This document shows positions 18,969 to 27,717 of a stretch of DNA of 64,000 nucleotides, piece by piece. This DNA is from Terriglobia bacterium (GTDB taxonomy: Bacteria > Acidobacteriota > Terriglobia > Terriglobales > Acidobacteriaceae). Below the pieces are notes generated by a model. It worked only from the letters and a program-made list of their open reading frames with translations. It had not been told where the DNA came from and ran no database searches. The stretch spans positions 1 to 64,000 of the forward strand of contig JAJPHW010000062.1 in the NCBI GenBank assembly GCA_021325035.1. Direction: 5' to 3'. Position 1 is the first letter of the stretch; each line of letters opens with the position of its first letter. A program made the translations under genes and the position numbers.

Positions 18969-20759
18969 ATGCGTCACTGGAATTACATTTTCGCAGCCAG
19001 CCTGCTGATTTCATTATCAGCATCTGCGCAAAACACACAAACCACCGCTCAAGCAACGCCTCAGGCAAGCACGCAGGATGCTGCGCAGACGACGAATGCC
19101 GCTCCCGTGCAGCAGGCTGCCACTAAAACCTCAGCCGCACCCCAAGTTCCCAGCGCCCAACTCACGCCGCCGCGCACGATGGATGAGGTTGTGGATCGCG
19201 CCATTGCCCGCGAGCACGCGCTTATGGCCTTTCTGAAGGACCGCACGCCGCTGGTTGAGACCTATTTGCAGAACTTGAAGCCAGATAAGGATCTCGGCTC
19301 CGTTCCGGCAGAAGACCACTACTTTCTCGGCCGTATGGATATGGGCGAAACGGTGGATCGCCGCGATTACCTCGCCAAGCAGTCGAGCCTGCAAAGCACA
19401 TTGATGGGTGGCGTCACCAAGCTGTTCAAGTTCGAATACCGCCCTATGGGATTTTCCTGGATGGTCTATGCCGACCGCTGGGATTTCGACCGCCAGCATT
19501 ATGACTTCAAATATGTTCGACGTGATTTTCTGGGCGATGTTCGTTGTATCGTATTCGACGTTACCCCTAAGAAAGGCACTGGCCGTGGCCGCTTCCTCGG
19601 GCGTATCTGGGTCGAGGATCAGGATTACAATATCGTCCGGCTGAACGGAACTTATTCCGAACGCTCTGCGCGTGCGCTCTTTTTCCACATGGATAGCTGG
19701 CGCCTGAATCTGGTCTCCGGTTATTGGGTACCTTCTTACATTTACAGCGAAGAAGGCGACTTCAGCTATGGCGCGAAAGACAAAATGGCGTTTAAAGCGC
19801 AATCCCGCATCTGGGGCTATAACGTAAACAAAGAAGAAAAAGAAGACGAACTTTCGCAAATCAAAGTTGATTCTGTAAAAGATGAAAGCACAGCCGCGCA
19901 GGACGCTACCCCGCTCGAAGCGCAACGTGAATGGCAGCAACAGGCCGAAGACAACGTGATCGCGCGCTTACAGGAATCAGGTCTGCTGGCTCCCGAAGGC
20001 GATCTCGATAAGATTCTGGCAACCGTTATCAATAATCTCGAAGTCACAAATAATATTGATCTGCCTCGCCCGGTTCGTGCCCGCGTTATGCTAACGACCC
20101 CGCTCGAAACGTTCAGCGTAGGCAACACCATCATTATTAGCCGTGGCTTGATCGATGTTCTTCCCGATGAAGCCAGCCTGGGTATGGTGCTTTCGCATGA
20201 ACTGGCGCACATCGTTCTGGGACACAACCTGGGCAGCCGCTATGCATTCAACGACCGCTTGCTGTTCTCGGATGAATCCACTTATCAGAACCTCGGCTTC
20301 CGCCACAATCCTGATGAGGAAACAGCAGCCGAGAAGAAATCCATCGAGCTCATCAAAAACTCGCCTTACAGCCAGAAACTGGACACAGCGGAACTTTTCC
20401 TAAAGCAGTTGCAAGCGAGATCAACAGCTATTTCCGCCCTGCTCACGCCTCACTTGGGCAATCCGTTTGTAGATCAAGGAGGCAAGTTGGTGCGCTTTGC
20501 GGACTTGTTAAATCAAGGGCCTGCGCTCGACCCAACCAAACTGAATCAGATCGCTGCTTTGCCGCTGGGTGGCCGCGTGAAGATGAACCCTTGGGATGAC
20601 CGCGTTGAGATGATTAAGTCGGCACCAGTATCCATCGTTTCCGCTCGCGATAAGATGCCGCTGGAAGTCACACCTTTCTTCCCGCATCTATCGCGGTTGA
20701 ATGCAACCGACAGCGTGAACGGCGCAACCACGGCAGCCAATAATTCACCAACAAACTAA
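18969..20759 (+). CDS. secreted M48-family zinc metalloprotease with large N-terminal domain
   Basis: The ATG at 18969 follows an AGAGGA box and opens a signal peptide (MRHWNYIFAASLLISLSASAQ). The mature chain is about 575 residues. An Ala/Gln/Thr-rich linker comes first. Residues about 75-310 form a beta-rich region with FDVTPKKGTGRGRFLGRIWVEDQDYNIVR that resembles LolA/RseB-type outer-membrane-lipoprotein-sorting folds. The M48 domain has the zinc motif HELAH at residues 410-414. There is no membrane helix after the signal, unlike HtpX, so it resembles BepA/YfgC-type periplasmic proteases. A role in outer-membrane protein quality control is inferred. Confidence 0.88.
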   Translation: MRHWNYIFAASLLISLSASAQNTQTTAQATPQASTQDAAQTTNAAPVQQAATKTSAAPQVPSAQLTPPRTMDEVVDRAIAREHALMAFLKDRTPLVETYLQNLKPDKDLGSVPAEDHYFLGRMDMGETVDRRDYLAKQSSLQSTLMGGVTKLFKFEYRPMGFSWMVYADRWDFDRQHYDFKYVRRDFLGDVRCIVFDVTPKKGTGRGRFLGRIWVEDQDYNIVRLNGTYSERSARALFFHMDSWRLNLVSGYWVPSYIYSEEGDFSYGAKDKMAFKAQSRIWGYNVNKEEKEDELSQIKVDSVKDESTAAQDATPLEAQREWQQQAEDNVIARLQESGLLAPEGDLDKILATVINNLEVTNNIDLPRPVRARVMLTTPLETFSVGNTIIISRGLIDVLPDEASLGMVLSHELAHIVLGHNLGSRYAFNDRLLFSDESTYQNLGFRHNPDEETAAEKKSIELIKNSPYSQKLDTAELFLKQLQARSTAISALLTPHLGNPFVDQGGKLVRFADLLNQGPALDPTKLNQIAALPLGGRVKMNPWDDRVEMIKSAPVSIVSARDKMPLEVTPFFPHLSRLNATDSVNGATTAANNSPTN

Positions 20760-20772
20760 TTGATCACTTCGC

Positions 20773-20792
20773 AGGCGGACGAGAGTCCGCCT
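20773..20792. terminator. perfect 8-bp hairpin after the M48 protease gene
   Basis: AGGCGGAC and GTCCGCCT pair around a GAGA tetraloop 13 bp after the stop of the M48 gene. No long T-run follows, so it may be a REP-like palindrome or an RNA-stabilising hairpin rather than an intrinsic terminator. Confidence 0.45.
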
Positions 20793-20814
20793 CATCAAGG
20801 TGCAGAAAGCAGAG

Positions 20815-20851
20815 CCGGAGCAAGATTTATTCGCTCCGGACTTTGTGTTTT
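20815..20851 (+). terminator. probable terminator between convergent M48 and dinB genes
   Basis: CCGGAGC (20815-20821) and GCTCCGG (20833-20839) form a 7-bp stem with an 11-base AT-rich loop, followed by a T-rich tract (CTTTGTGTTTTT). It lies between convergent genes and most likely ends plus-strand transcription. Its A-rich other side could help minus-strand termination less well. Confidence 0.55.
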
Positions 20852-20871
20852 TGACGCTGTTTTAACAGGCT

Positions 20872-22125
20872 TTACTTTTTGTCTTTGTCGCCGAATGTAC
20901 TGCGTAACTCCACTGGGTTTTCGTGAGTTCGCTCACGGAATCCGCCTTTTATGCCAGCGGCCAGGGATACGCTGGATTCCCCAAACTTATCGCGCATGCG
21001 ATCCACCGCCAGCATGGCGTTCCGCCAACGCTGACGCCTGCCTTGATCCAAAAGATCAGCTTGTGCGTTATCTTCGTCGAACGCCGCCGCCTGCACTCCA
21101 AGCAGACGCACTTCAGAAAATTTTCGCCAGTTCTTGTGAAATAGCCTGCGGATCTGCTCAAAGATTTCAGTATCCAGCTGAGTGGCCGCAGGGAGTGTCT
21201 GCGCCCTGGTAATGGTCGTAAAATCTTTGTAGCGCAGCTTGAGTTGGATGGTCCGTGCCGATAGATCGGCCTCTCGCAAGCGTCGGCCGACCATCTCCGA
21301 AAGCCGCATCAGCGTAGCTTCGATTTTTGCGACATCCGCGGTGTCCTGGTTGTAGGTATGTTCATGGCTTATGGATTTCGGCTCAGAATCCGCGCCGACC
21401 TCTGAATCAAACCAACCGCCGGCATCTTCGCCGCGGGATTTTCCTGCTAACGCCAGCCCCCATTTGCCGAAGTGCTCTTCCAGAAAGGCCTCGTCGTAGC
21501 GGGAAAAATCGCCGATGTAGCGAATCCCGAAATTTTGCAAATTCTTTTCTGTCACTTTCCCCACTCCCGGAATATCACGCACATCCAAAGGCGCAAGAAA
21601 AGTTTTCTCGTGACCCGCGATCGCCCAAAGCAGTCCATGTGGTTTGGCCTTGGCAGAGGAAATTTTCGCCATCAAACGCGAACCGCCAATACCGATGGAA
21701 CAATTTAGTTTTGTTTCGCTCTTGATGCGGCCATGCAAAGCATCAGCTGCGCGCAGGGGCGGGCCGTGCAACCGCTCGGTCCCTGTCATGTCAATGTAGG
21801 CCTCATCAATCGAAGCCATTTCCACCGCAGGTGAGAACGAAGTGAGAATTCGGTGAACGGCTTGGGAATACTCGATATATCGTTCACGATGACCATTCAC
21901 GAAAATGGCATGCGGGCATAGCTTTTCCGCTGTGCGTAGCGGCATGGCGGAATGAACACCGAACTTTCGCGCTTCGTACGAAGCGGCAGCAACAACGCCT
22001 CTTTCGCCGCGCTGGCCACCAACAACAACAGCTTTTCCCTTGAGGGAGGAATCAAATAGCTCTTCCACGGACACGAAAAACGCATCCATATCCACGTGGA
22101 AGATTGTGCGGGGAAAGGCGCTCAT
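20872..22125 (-). CDS. dinB: DNA polymerase IV (Y-family)
   Basis: This 417-residue translesion polymerase starts at the ATG at 22125; a longer frame to 22215 would overlap glgA. The metal-binding carboxylates are D12 (HVDMDAFF block) and D107/E108 (SIDEAY). The Y-family palm motif GVVAAASYEARKFGVHSAMP and helix-hairpin-helix LDVRDIPGVGKVTEKNLQ are present, followed by the little-finger domain. The C-terminus lacks a clear QxxLF beta-clamp motif, though GVQAAAFDEDN... may serve a related purpose. It bypasses lesions in an error-prone way. It lies 40 bp downstream of glgA with no SOS box that I can identify. Confidence 0.95.
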   Translation of the reverse strand: MSAFPRTIFHVDMDAFFVSVEELFDSSLKGKAVVVGGQRGERGVVAAASYEARKFGVHSAMPLRTAEKLCPHAIFVNGHRERYIEYSQAVHRILTSFSPAVEMASIDEAYIDMTGTERLHGPPLRAADALHGRIKSETKLNCSIGIGGSRLMAKISSAKAKPHGLLWAIAGHEKTFLAPLDVRDIPGVGKVTEKNLQNFGIRYIGDFSRYDEAFLEEHFGKWGLALAGKSRGEDAGGWFDSEVGADSEPKSISHEHTYNQDTADVAKIEATLMRLSEMVGRRLREADLSARTIQLKLRYKDFTTITRAQTLPAATQLDTEIFEQIRRLFHKNWRKFSEVRLLGVQAAAFDEDNAQADLLDQGRRQRWRNAMLAVDRMRDKFGESSVSLAAGIKGGFRERTHENPVELRSTFGDKDKK

Positions 22126-22165
22126 GGCTGAAACCCAGTAATGCTCAATCCTAACTCTAAGCTGC

Positions 22166-23635
22166 TTAGACCACTTCGGGCACGATAAGGCCTCGCGTCT
22201 GCCGGGCGCGTTCATAAACGCGAACGTATTCTTTGGCAGACTTTTCCCAGGAAAAGTCTTTTTTCATGCCATTGCGCATAATAGTTTGCCAGGCTGCTTT
22301 ATCCCGGAAGGCGTGTAAAGCGTGCTTGATGGCCAGCAGCAACGATTCTCCGTTGTAGTCTGCAAATTTGAAGCCGGTTCCCTTGCCGTGTCGAGCATCC
22401 CAGGAATCCACAGTATCGTCTAGGCCGCCAGTCGCGCGAACGATCGGTACGGTCCCATATTTCAAGCTGTACATTTGGTTCAAGCCGCAGGGTTCGTAAC
22501 GCGAAGGCATCAGAAACATATCGCTGCCCGCTTCAACTTTATGGGCAAGAGCGTTGTCGTAGGCAATCTTGACGAGGACTTTAGCAGGAAAGTGTTTTTG
22601 GATGCGTAAAAACATCTCCTCATACCGTTTTTCGCCGCTTCCAAGAACAACGAGTTTCATATCTTCCTGCACGAGCCGGTCTATGATTTGCGCGAATAGG
22701 TCGAACCCCTTCTGTCCGGCAAAACGTGAAACAATTCCGAGGATGGGGCTTCCGGTATCTTTATCGGTAAAACCAAATGCTTTAAGCAGATCAACGCGAC
22801 ACTTTTCCTTGCCACTTAAATCCTTTGCCGAATAGTTTTTCGCAATCAAGGGATCTGTCGCGGGATTCCATTGTTCGTAGTCCGCGCCATTGAGAATTCC
22901 CACAACCGTGGATGAACGATCGTGCAAAACACCTTCCAGGCTGAAACCATATTCGGCGGTTTGAATTTCCTGTGCGTAACGCCGGCTAACAGTGGTGACG
23001 ATATCGGAAAAGATCAATCCACCTTTGAGGAAGTTCACATTCCCGAAAAATTCCAGTTTCGAAATCGCAAGCAAATCCCAGGGCAATCCAATCAGCGGTA
23101 AAGTCTCGGGAGGAAAGACGCCCTGGTAACCCATATTGTGGATGGTGAATACGGTAGCGACATCTTGCAGCGCCGGATCTTCCGCGTATTGCGAACGAAG
23201 AAATACTGGAATTAGCGCAGCCTGCCAGTCATGGCAGTGAAAAATGTCTGGAACACCGATAACTTTCGATGCTTCCAGCACCGCACGGCAGAACAAAGCA
23301 AAGCGTTCGGCATTGTCGGGATAATCACCCACCGGACTCGAGTAGATGCCGTCGCGGTCAAAATAAGGAGCATACTCGACAAAATAATGGTCCACACCGG
23401 CGTGATTTCCGCCTGCCAGAATCGAGCAAAAGCGATACCGGTCGTCAAAAGGAATGGTGATGCTGCGTACGATAGGCTCTGTAGTGTTGAGATGGGTTTC
23501 TTTATAACGCGGAACAAATACGCTAACGCGGTGGCCAATCGCGGCCAATGCACGCGGCAAGGCCCCGATAACGTCGGCCAAGCCCCCAGTTTTTGAGTAC
23601 GGCACACACTCCGAAGCAGCAAAAACTATGTGCAT
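22166..23635 (-). CDS. glgA: glycogen synthase (ADP-glucose type)
   Basis: This 489-residue GT5-family glycosyltransferase transfers glucose from ADP-glucose to the growing alpha-1,4-glucan. The N-terminal KTGGLADV motif (K15) that binds the ADP-glucose phosphates is intact. The C-terminal EPCGLNQMYSLKYGTVPIVRATGGLDDTV block holds the catalytic glutamate and nucleotide contacts. A strong AAGGAGT precedes the ATG. No other glg gene is visible in the window. The gene is divergent from rsmA. Confidence 0.96.
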   Translation of the reverse strand: MHIVFAASECVPYSKTGGLADVIGALPRALAAIGHRVSVFVPRYKETHLNTTEPIVRSITIPFDDRYRFCSILAGGNHAGVDHYFVEYAPYFDRDGIYSSPVGDYPDNAERFALFCRAVLEASKVIGVPDIFHCHDWQAALIPVFLRSQYAEDPALQDVATVFTIHNMGYQGVFPPETLPLIGLPWDLLAISKLEFFGNVNFLKGGLIFSDIVTTVSRRYAQEIQTAEYGFSLEGVLHDRSSTVVGILNGADYEQWNPATDPLIAKNYSAKDLSGKEKCRVDLLKAFGFTDKDTGSPILGIVSRFAGQKGFDLFAQIIDRLVQEDMKLVVLGSGEKRYEEMFLRIQKHFPAKVLVKIAYDNALAHKVEAGSDMFLMPSRYEPCGLNQMYSLKYGTVPIVRATGGLDDTVDSWDARHGKGTGFKFADYNGESLLLAIKHALHAFRDKAAWQTIMRNGMKKDFSWEKSAKEYVRVYERARQTRGLIVPEVV

Positions 23636-23724
23636 GAAGACGGACTCCTTCCGCCTGCTTACAGCCCGCGCACGCTATGATAGAACGTAGTCGAAAAACC
23701 ACGCTTGCGCGGACAAAATCCGCC

Positions 23725-23739
23725 GACTGAACTTCAGTC
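23725..23739. promoter_or_regulatory. perfect 7-1-7 palindrome upstream of rsmA
   Basis: GACTGAA-C-TTCAGTC lies 3 bp before the first possible ATG of rsmA, where a ribosome site would be expected. With a one-base centre it is more like a dimeric-protein operator than an RNA hairpin. A second small inverted repeat (GCGGA/TCCGC, 23709-23723) is just upstream. Function is unknown. Confidence 0.35.
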
Positions 23740-23766
23740 TAAATGCCGGAAAGAAACGAGGTCAAT

Positions 23767-24630
23767 GTGCCGAAAGTTGCGGCGAAACACGTGGTAAAAA
23801 GCAAGCCGAAGCTGGGCCAGCACTTCCTGAGCGACGAATCTGCCGCAATACAGATCGTAGATGCCCTCGGAGATATTTCACAATGCACGGTACTGGAAAT
23901 TGGGCCAGGACGCGGCGCACTTACCGGATTGTTGGCCAGGCGCGCGCGCCGGTTGATTGCAGTTGAAACCGATCGAGTTCTTGCTGCGCAGTTGCGCATG
24001 ATTTATGGCTTATCCAACAATGTCGAGATCATCGAAGGCGATGTTCTGGCAATAGACCTGAATGCCTTATTCGGTCCCAAACCAGGCACTACAAGACCCG
24101 GATTAAGCCTGCCTAACGAAATTGTGCGCGTGGTTGGAAATATTCCGTATTTCCTTACATCCGACATTTTGCTTCGGCTTTTTGAGTTTCGGAAATATTT
24201 TGAGAGCTTGGTGTTGATGGTGCAGCGCGAGGTCGCCGACCGACTGGTGGCACAACCGGGCAAGAGCGACTATGGATTGCTTTCCGCTACAGCGCAGCTT
24301 TACGGGCGCGTCGAAAAATTATTTACTTTGCCCCCGGACGCATTTAGTCCTCCGCCCAAAGTGCATTCCAGTGTGATTCGGATCACTTTGGATTCACAAA
24401 TTGAAAAGCTCCAAGTGGATGAAGGCCGCTTTATTCAATTTTTAAAACACAGCTTTAGTCAAAAGCGTAAAACGCTGTGGAATAACCTGAAGTCAGCATA
24501 TCCCACGGCAACATTGAAAAGAGCTTTGGAAAAAGCCAATGTAAAACCAACCTTGCGGGCAGAGGCTTTGTCGCTGGAAACCAGCGCAAAAATTTTCAGA
24601 GCTTTAACGAACGTATCAGTCAACAATTAG
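23767..24630 (+). CDS. rsmA: 16S rRNA (adenine(1518)/(1519)-N6)-dimethyltransferase
   Basis: RsmA/KsgA dimethylates two adjacent adenosines in helix 45 of 16S rRNA late in 30S assembly. The SAM-binding motif LEIGPGRGALTG and catalytic NIPYFLTS motif are intact, and PKLGQHFL marks the N-terminus. I prefer the GTG at 23767 (287 residues) because AACGAGG lies 5 bp upstream. The ATG at 23743 would add eight residues but has only the palindrome in front of it. The gene is divergent from glgA and followed 45 bp later by the MEMO gene. Confidence 0.94.
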   Translation: MPKVAAKHVVKSKPKLGQHFLSDESAAIQIVDALGDISQCTVLEIGPGRGALTGLLARRARRLIAVETDRVLAAQLRMIYGLSNNVEIIEGDVLAIDLNALFGPKPGTTRPGLSLPNEIVRVVGNIPYFLTSDILLRLFEFRKYFESLVLMVQREVADRLVAQPGKSDYGLLSATAQLYGRVEKLFTLPPDAFSPPPKVHSSVIRITLDSQIEKLQVDEGRFIQFLKHSFSQKRKTLWNNLKSAYPTATLKRALEKANVKPTLRAEALSLETSAKIFRALTNVSVNN

Positions 24631-24675
24631 TAGGGCTACACTATCCTTTGTCCGCTTGCATGAGGGAGGAACACC

Positions 24676-25497
24676 ATGCCGGGCAAAATTCGCTTCCCCG
24701 CGGTCGCTGGGCGTTTTTACCCTAGTGATCCTAAAGAATTACTCGATAGTATTCACTCCTATCTTGAACCTTCGATTGCCGGCGATCTTATCCCTGCGAT
24801 CGGCTGCATAGTTCCTCATGCCGGGTACGTATATTCGGGAGCTACGGCAGGCGCGGTATTCAGTCGCATCGTAATACCGAATCAATGCATTCTGCTATGC
24901 CCGAATCACACAGGGCAAGGCACTCCACTTTCCATCATGACTGACGGAACATGGCAGACTCCATTAGGAATGGTGCAAGTAAACGAAGGATTGGCGGCCG
25001 CACTGAAGGAACATTTCCCTGCTCTCAACGACGACCGATTGGCGCATCACAACGAACATGCCATCGAAGTCGAGCTCCCTTTTTTGCAAGTATTGACGAA
25101 AAACGACTTCACGATTGTGCCTATTGTTCTTGGAACGCAGCGTTACGACGTGCTACGGGCCTTAGGTGAAGTGATGGCTGGCGTTGTGGCTACGCAGCCG
25201 GGCAAGACCTTGATTATTGCCTCAAGCGATATGAATCACTACGAAAGCGATGCAATTACGAGAGTGAAAGACAGCAAAGCACTTGAGTACATTCTTGCCA
25301 TGGATGCTCAAGGCCTCTCGGAAGTGGTTCTTCGCGAAAATATCAGCATGTGCGGCATGGCCGCGGCCGTAGTGATGCTGACGGCAGCGCGGCGCCAGGG
25401 CGCTACGCAGGCAGAACTCATCCAGTACGCGACTTCGGCTGATGTTTCGGGCGACCGGACCCATGCAGTGGGCTACGCCGGGGTAGTCGTTCGCTAA
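24676..25497 (+). CDS. amrB: AmmeMemoRadiSam system protein B (MEMO family)
   Basis: This 273-residue protein belongs to the MEMO1 family, whose fold resembles non-heme iron class III extradiol dioxygenases. Typical features are AGRFYPSDPKEL at the start, VPHAGYVYSGATAGAVF with a conserved His, a HNEHAIEVELPFLQ block, SSDMNHYE, and the final GDRTHAVGYAGVV. A strong GAGGGAGGA precedes the ATG. In many prokaryotes it stands beside AMMECR1-like and radical-SAM genes; neither is seen here, so it is an orphan in this window. Its biochemical role in bacteria is unresolved. Confidence 0.92.
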   Translation: MPGKIRFPAVAGRFYPSDPKELLDSIHSYLEPSIAGDLIPAIGCIVPHAGYVYSGATAGAVFSRIVIPNQCILLCPNHTGQGTPLSIMTDGTWQTPLGMVQVNEGLAAALKEHFPALNDDRLAHHNEHAIEVELPFLQVLTKNDFTIVPIVLGTQRYDVLRALGEVMAGVVATQPGKTLIIASSDMNHYESDAITRVKDSKALEYILAMDAQGLSEVVLRENISMCGMAAAVVMLTAARRQGATQAELIQYATSADVSGDRTHAVGYAGVVVR

Positions 25498-25639
25498 ATC
25501 GAGATCGGCATACTTTAGGGACCAGAGTTACACCAGTAACATGACTCGAGGTAACCCTTGATGTCTAATAACCCTAGACAACTGAGGTTGGGCCAACCTT
25601 ACACTAGCGGCCGGTATTTTCCGGCAAGCTGAGATATTA

Positions 25640-27709
25640 ATGTCCACCCAAGCGCGAACAAGCCGTTACGAAGCCGGGCAGCATATCGCTGAAACCATGC
25701 TCGGCCTTATTAGCGCGCGTGCGCCTTTACCCACCGTGCTCGATGCCTTGTGCCGCGGCATCGAAAAACATGATCCGGATTTACTATGTTCCGTTTTGTT
25801 GCTGGATAAAGATGGCGTCACGCTTCATCATGGCGCTGCCCCCAGTATTTCGCAGGAATACATAAAAAAGATCGACGGCTCGCAAATTGGACCAGATGTG
25901 GGGTCTTGCGGCACTGCTGCATACTTGAATCGCCCAGTCATCGTTTCCGATATCGCCAATGACCCGTTATGGGCAAATTACAGGCATCTGGCTTTACCGT
26001 ATGGGTTGCGAGCCTGCTGGTCATCGCCGATCACGAGCACAGAAGGCAAGGTGTTGGGCACTTTTGCGGTGTACTACCGGGAACCACGCAGCCCGGAACC
26101 ACGTCATCTTGACATCATCAGCCGAGCCGCACACCTGGCGGTATTGGCTATCGAGCATGATCGCGCCCGCTCCGAGCTCGCCTCCGCACAGGTCCGATAT
26201 CAAACGCTCGTGGAACGATTGCCGGCAATCACCTACATCGCAGAGCTTGGGACCAACGGTCCGTGGCATTATGTAAGCCCACAAATTGAATCAATTCTTG
26301 GCTTTACGCCGGGAGAGTGGCTTTCAAACCCCAACAATTGGATCGAACACATTCATGCGGAAGACCGTGGTATTGCGATGGCCGCCGAAGATTCCTTCGA
26401 GAGAAATCGCAAAGTATTCTTTGCCGAGTACAGGATGTTTGCCCGGGATGGGCGAATACTTTGGTTCCGTGATGAAGCTGTCCTGCTCGAACACGGGCCG
26501 GGACAAAAAACCACGATGCAGGGCGTTCTCTATGACATTACGGAACACAAAAATCTGGAAGAACAGCTTCGTCATTCCCAAAAGATGGAAGCGATCGGCC
26601 AGTTGGCGGGCGGCATCGCACATGATTTCAATAATCTGCTGATGCTTATTCAGGCCCATAACAGCCGGTTGCGAGAACGAATATCGTCCGATTTTGAAGC
26701 ACAACAAGATGCCCAACAAATCGAGCAAGCGGTGATTCGCGCGGCGGCCTTGACACGGCAATTACTGGCTTTCAGCCGCAAACAAGTGTTGCAACCTGCG
26801 GTGATCAACTTGAATACGATTGTGACAGATTCCGCGAAATTGCTGGAACGCCTGATTGAAAAAGGCGTTGAAATGGAAATCAGACTCGATCCAGCGCTCA
26901 ATCAAGTCAAAGCTGATCCAGTGCAGATGGAACAAATTATTTTTAACCTGGCGGTCAATGCGCGAGACGCGATGCCAAAAGGCGGCAAGTTAATTTTAGC
27001 GACCCGCAATACGGAAGTTAGTACATCCCGTGACCGGCGTGGTATGCCGCCGGGAGACTATGTTGTTTTGACCGTAACGGATACCGGAATCGGAATGGAT
27101 GCCTCGACGCAGGCGCACATCTTCGAACCATTTTTTACAACGAAAGACCCGGGGAAAGGCACGGGGCTAGGGCTGGCAACGGTATATGGCGTTGTACAGC
27201 AAACGGGCGGCTGGATATGGGTTTCGAGCGAGCTGGGGTTGGGAACAACTTTCGAAATTTTCTTCCCGCGTGCCGATGAGGCGCCCGAGCCGAAACCCGT
27301 AAAAACCTCCACCGGCATCAAGACTTCCATCAACGGCACGGAGACGATTTTATTAGTTGAAGATCAAGATGGGATTCGCGATATGGCCGCCGAGTTCCTA
27401 CGACGCAGCGGCTATCGAATTTTGAATGCAGAAGATGGAGCTAGAGCAATGGAAATCGCCAAGCAGCACAATGGCGACATACATCTCTTGATCACGGACA
27501 TGTCCATGCCAAACATGGGAGGCCGTGAGCTTGCTGCTCAACTCAGGCATTTGCGCCCGCAAACCAAGGTTTTATTCATGTCGGGCCATCCAGATCATAC
27601 TTCGCCAACGAACATCGCTTCTACCGATGCTCCCGTTTTGCAAAAGCCGTTCGCGCTTGACGAACTAGGGCAAAAAATTCGTGCGTTGCTCGATGCTGAG
27701 CCGCGGTAG
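25640..27709 (+). CDS. GAF-PAS hybrid histidine kinase with C-terminal receiver
   Basis: This 689-residue protein has no membrane helix and is probably a cytoplasmic sensor. The order is a GAF domain (about residues 15-180, with GPDVGSCGTAAYLNRPVIVSDIANDP), a PAS domain (about 190-310), HisKA with phospho-acceptor H328 (GGIAHDFNNLL), HATPase_c with N- and G-boxes (NLAVNARDAMPKGG, DTGIGMD, GTGLGLATVYG), and a receiver domain with phospho-acceptor near D620 (LITDMSMPNMGG). The GAF type with SCGTA resembles light- or ligand-sensing GAFs but lacks an obvious chromophore cysteine arrangement. No response-regulator gene is adjacent, so its output partner is unknown. Confidence 0.92.
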   Translation: MSTQARTSRYEAGQHIAETMLGLISARAPLPTVLDALCRGIEKHDPDLLCSVLLLDKDGVTLHHGAAPSISQEYIKKIDGSQIGPDVGSCGTAAYLNRPVIVSDIANDPLWANYRHLALPYGLRACWSSPITSTEGKVLGTFAVYYREPRSPEPRHLDIISRAAHLAVLAIEHDRARSELASAQVRYQTLVERLPAITYIAELGTNGPWHYVSPQIESILGFTPGEWLSNPNNWIEHIHAEDRGIAMAAEDSFERNRKVFFAEYRMFARDGRILWFRDEAVLLEHGPGQKTTMQGVLYDITEHKNLEEQLRHSQKMEAIGQLAGGIAHDFNNLLMLIQAHNSRLRERISSDFEAQQDAQQIEQAVIRAAALTRQLLAFSRKQVLQPAVINLNTIVTDSAKLLERLIEKGVEMEIRLDPALNQVKADPVQMEQIIFNLAVNARDAMPKGGKLILATRNTEVSTSRDRRGMPPGDYVVLTVTDTGIGMDASTQAHIFEPFFTTKDPGKGTGLGLATVYGVVQQTGGWIWVSSELGLGTTFEIFFPRADEAPEPKPVKTSTGIKTSINGTETILLVEDQDGIRDMAAEFLRRSGYRILNAEDGARAMEIAKQHNGDIHLLITDMSMPNMGGRELAAQLRHLRPQTKVLFMSGHPDHTSPTNIASTDAPVLQKPFALDELGQKIRALLDAEPR

Positions 27710-27717
27710 CCCCACTC

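Noticed and set aside
20760-21212. 150-codon plus-strand frame between the M48 and dinB genes
   Set aside because: Most of it is antisense to dinB, and the first part spans two hairpins; it has no family likeness.
25527-25540. GTTAC-ACCA-GTAAC element before the hybrid kinase gene
   Set aside because: Five-base arms are too short to support an operator call without another copy.
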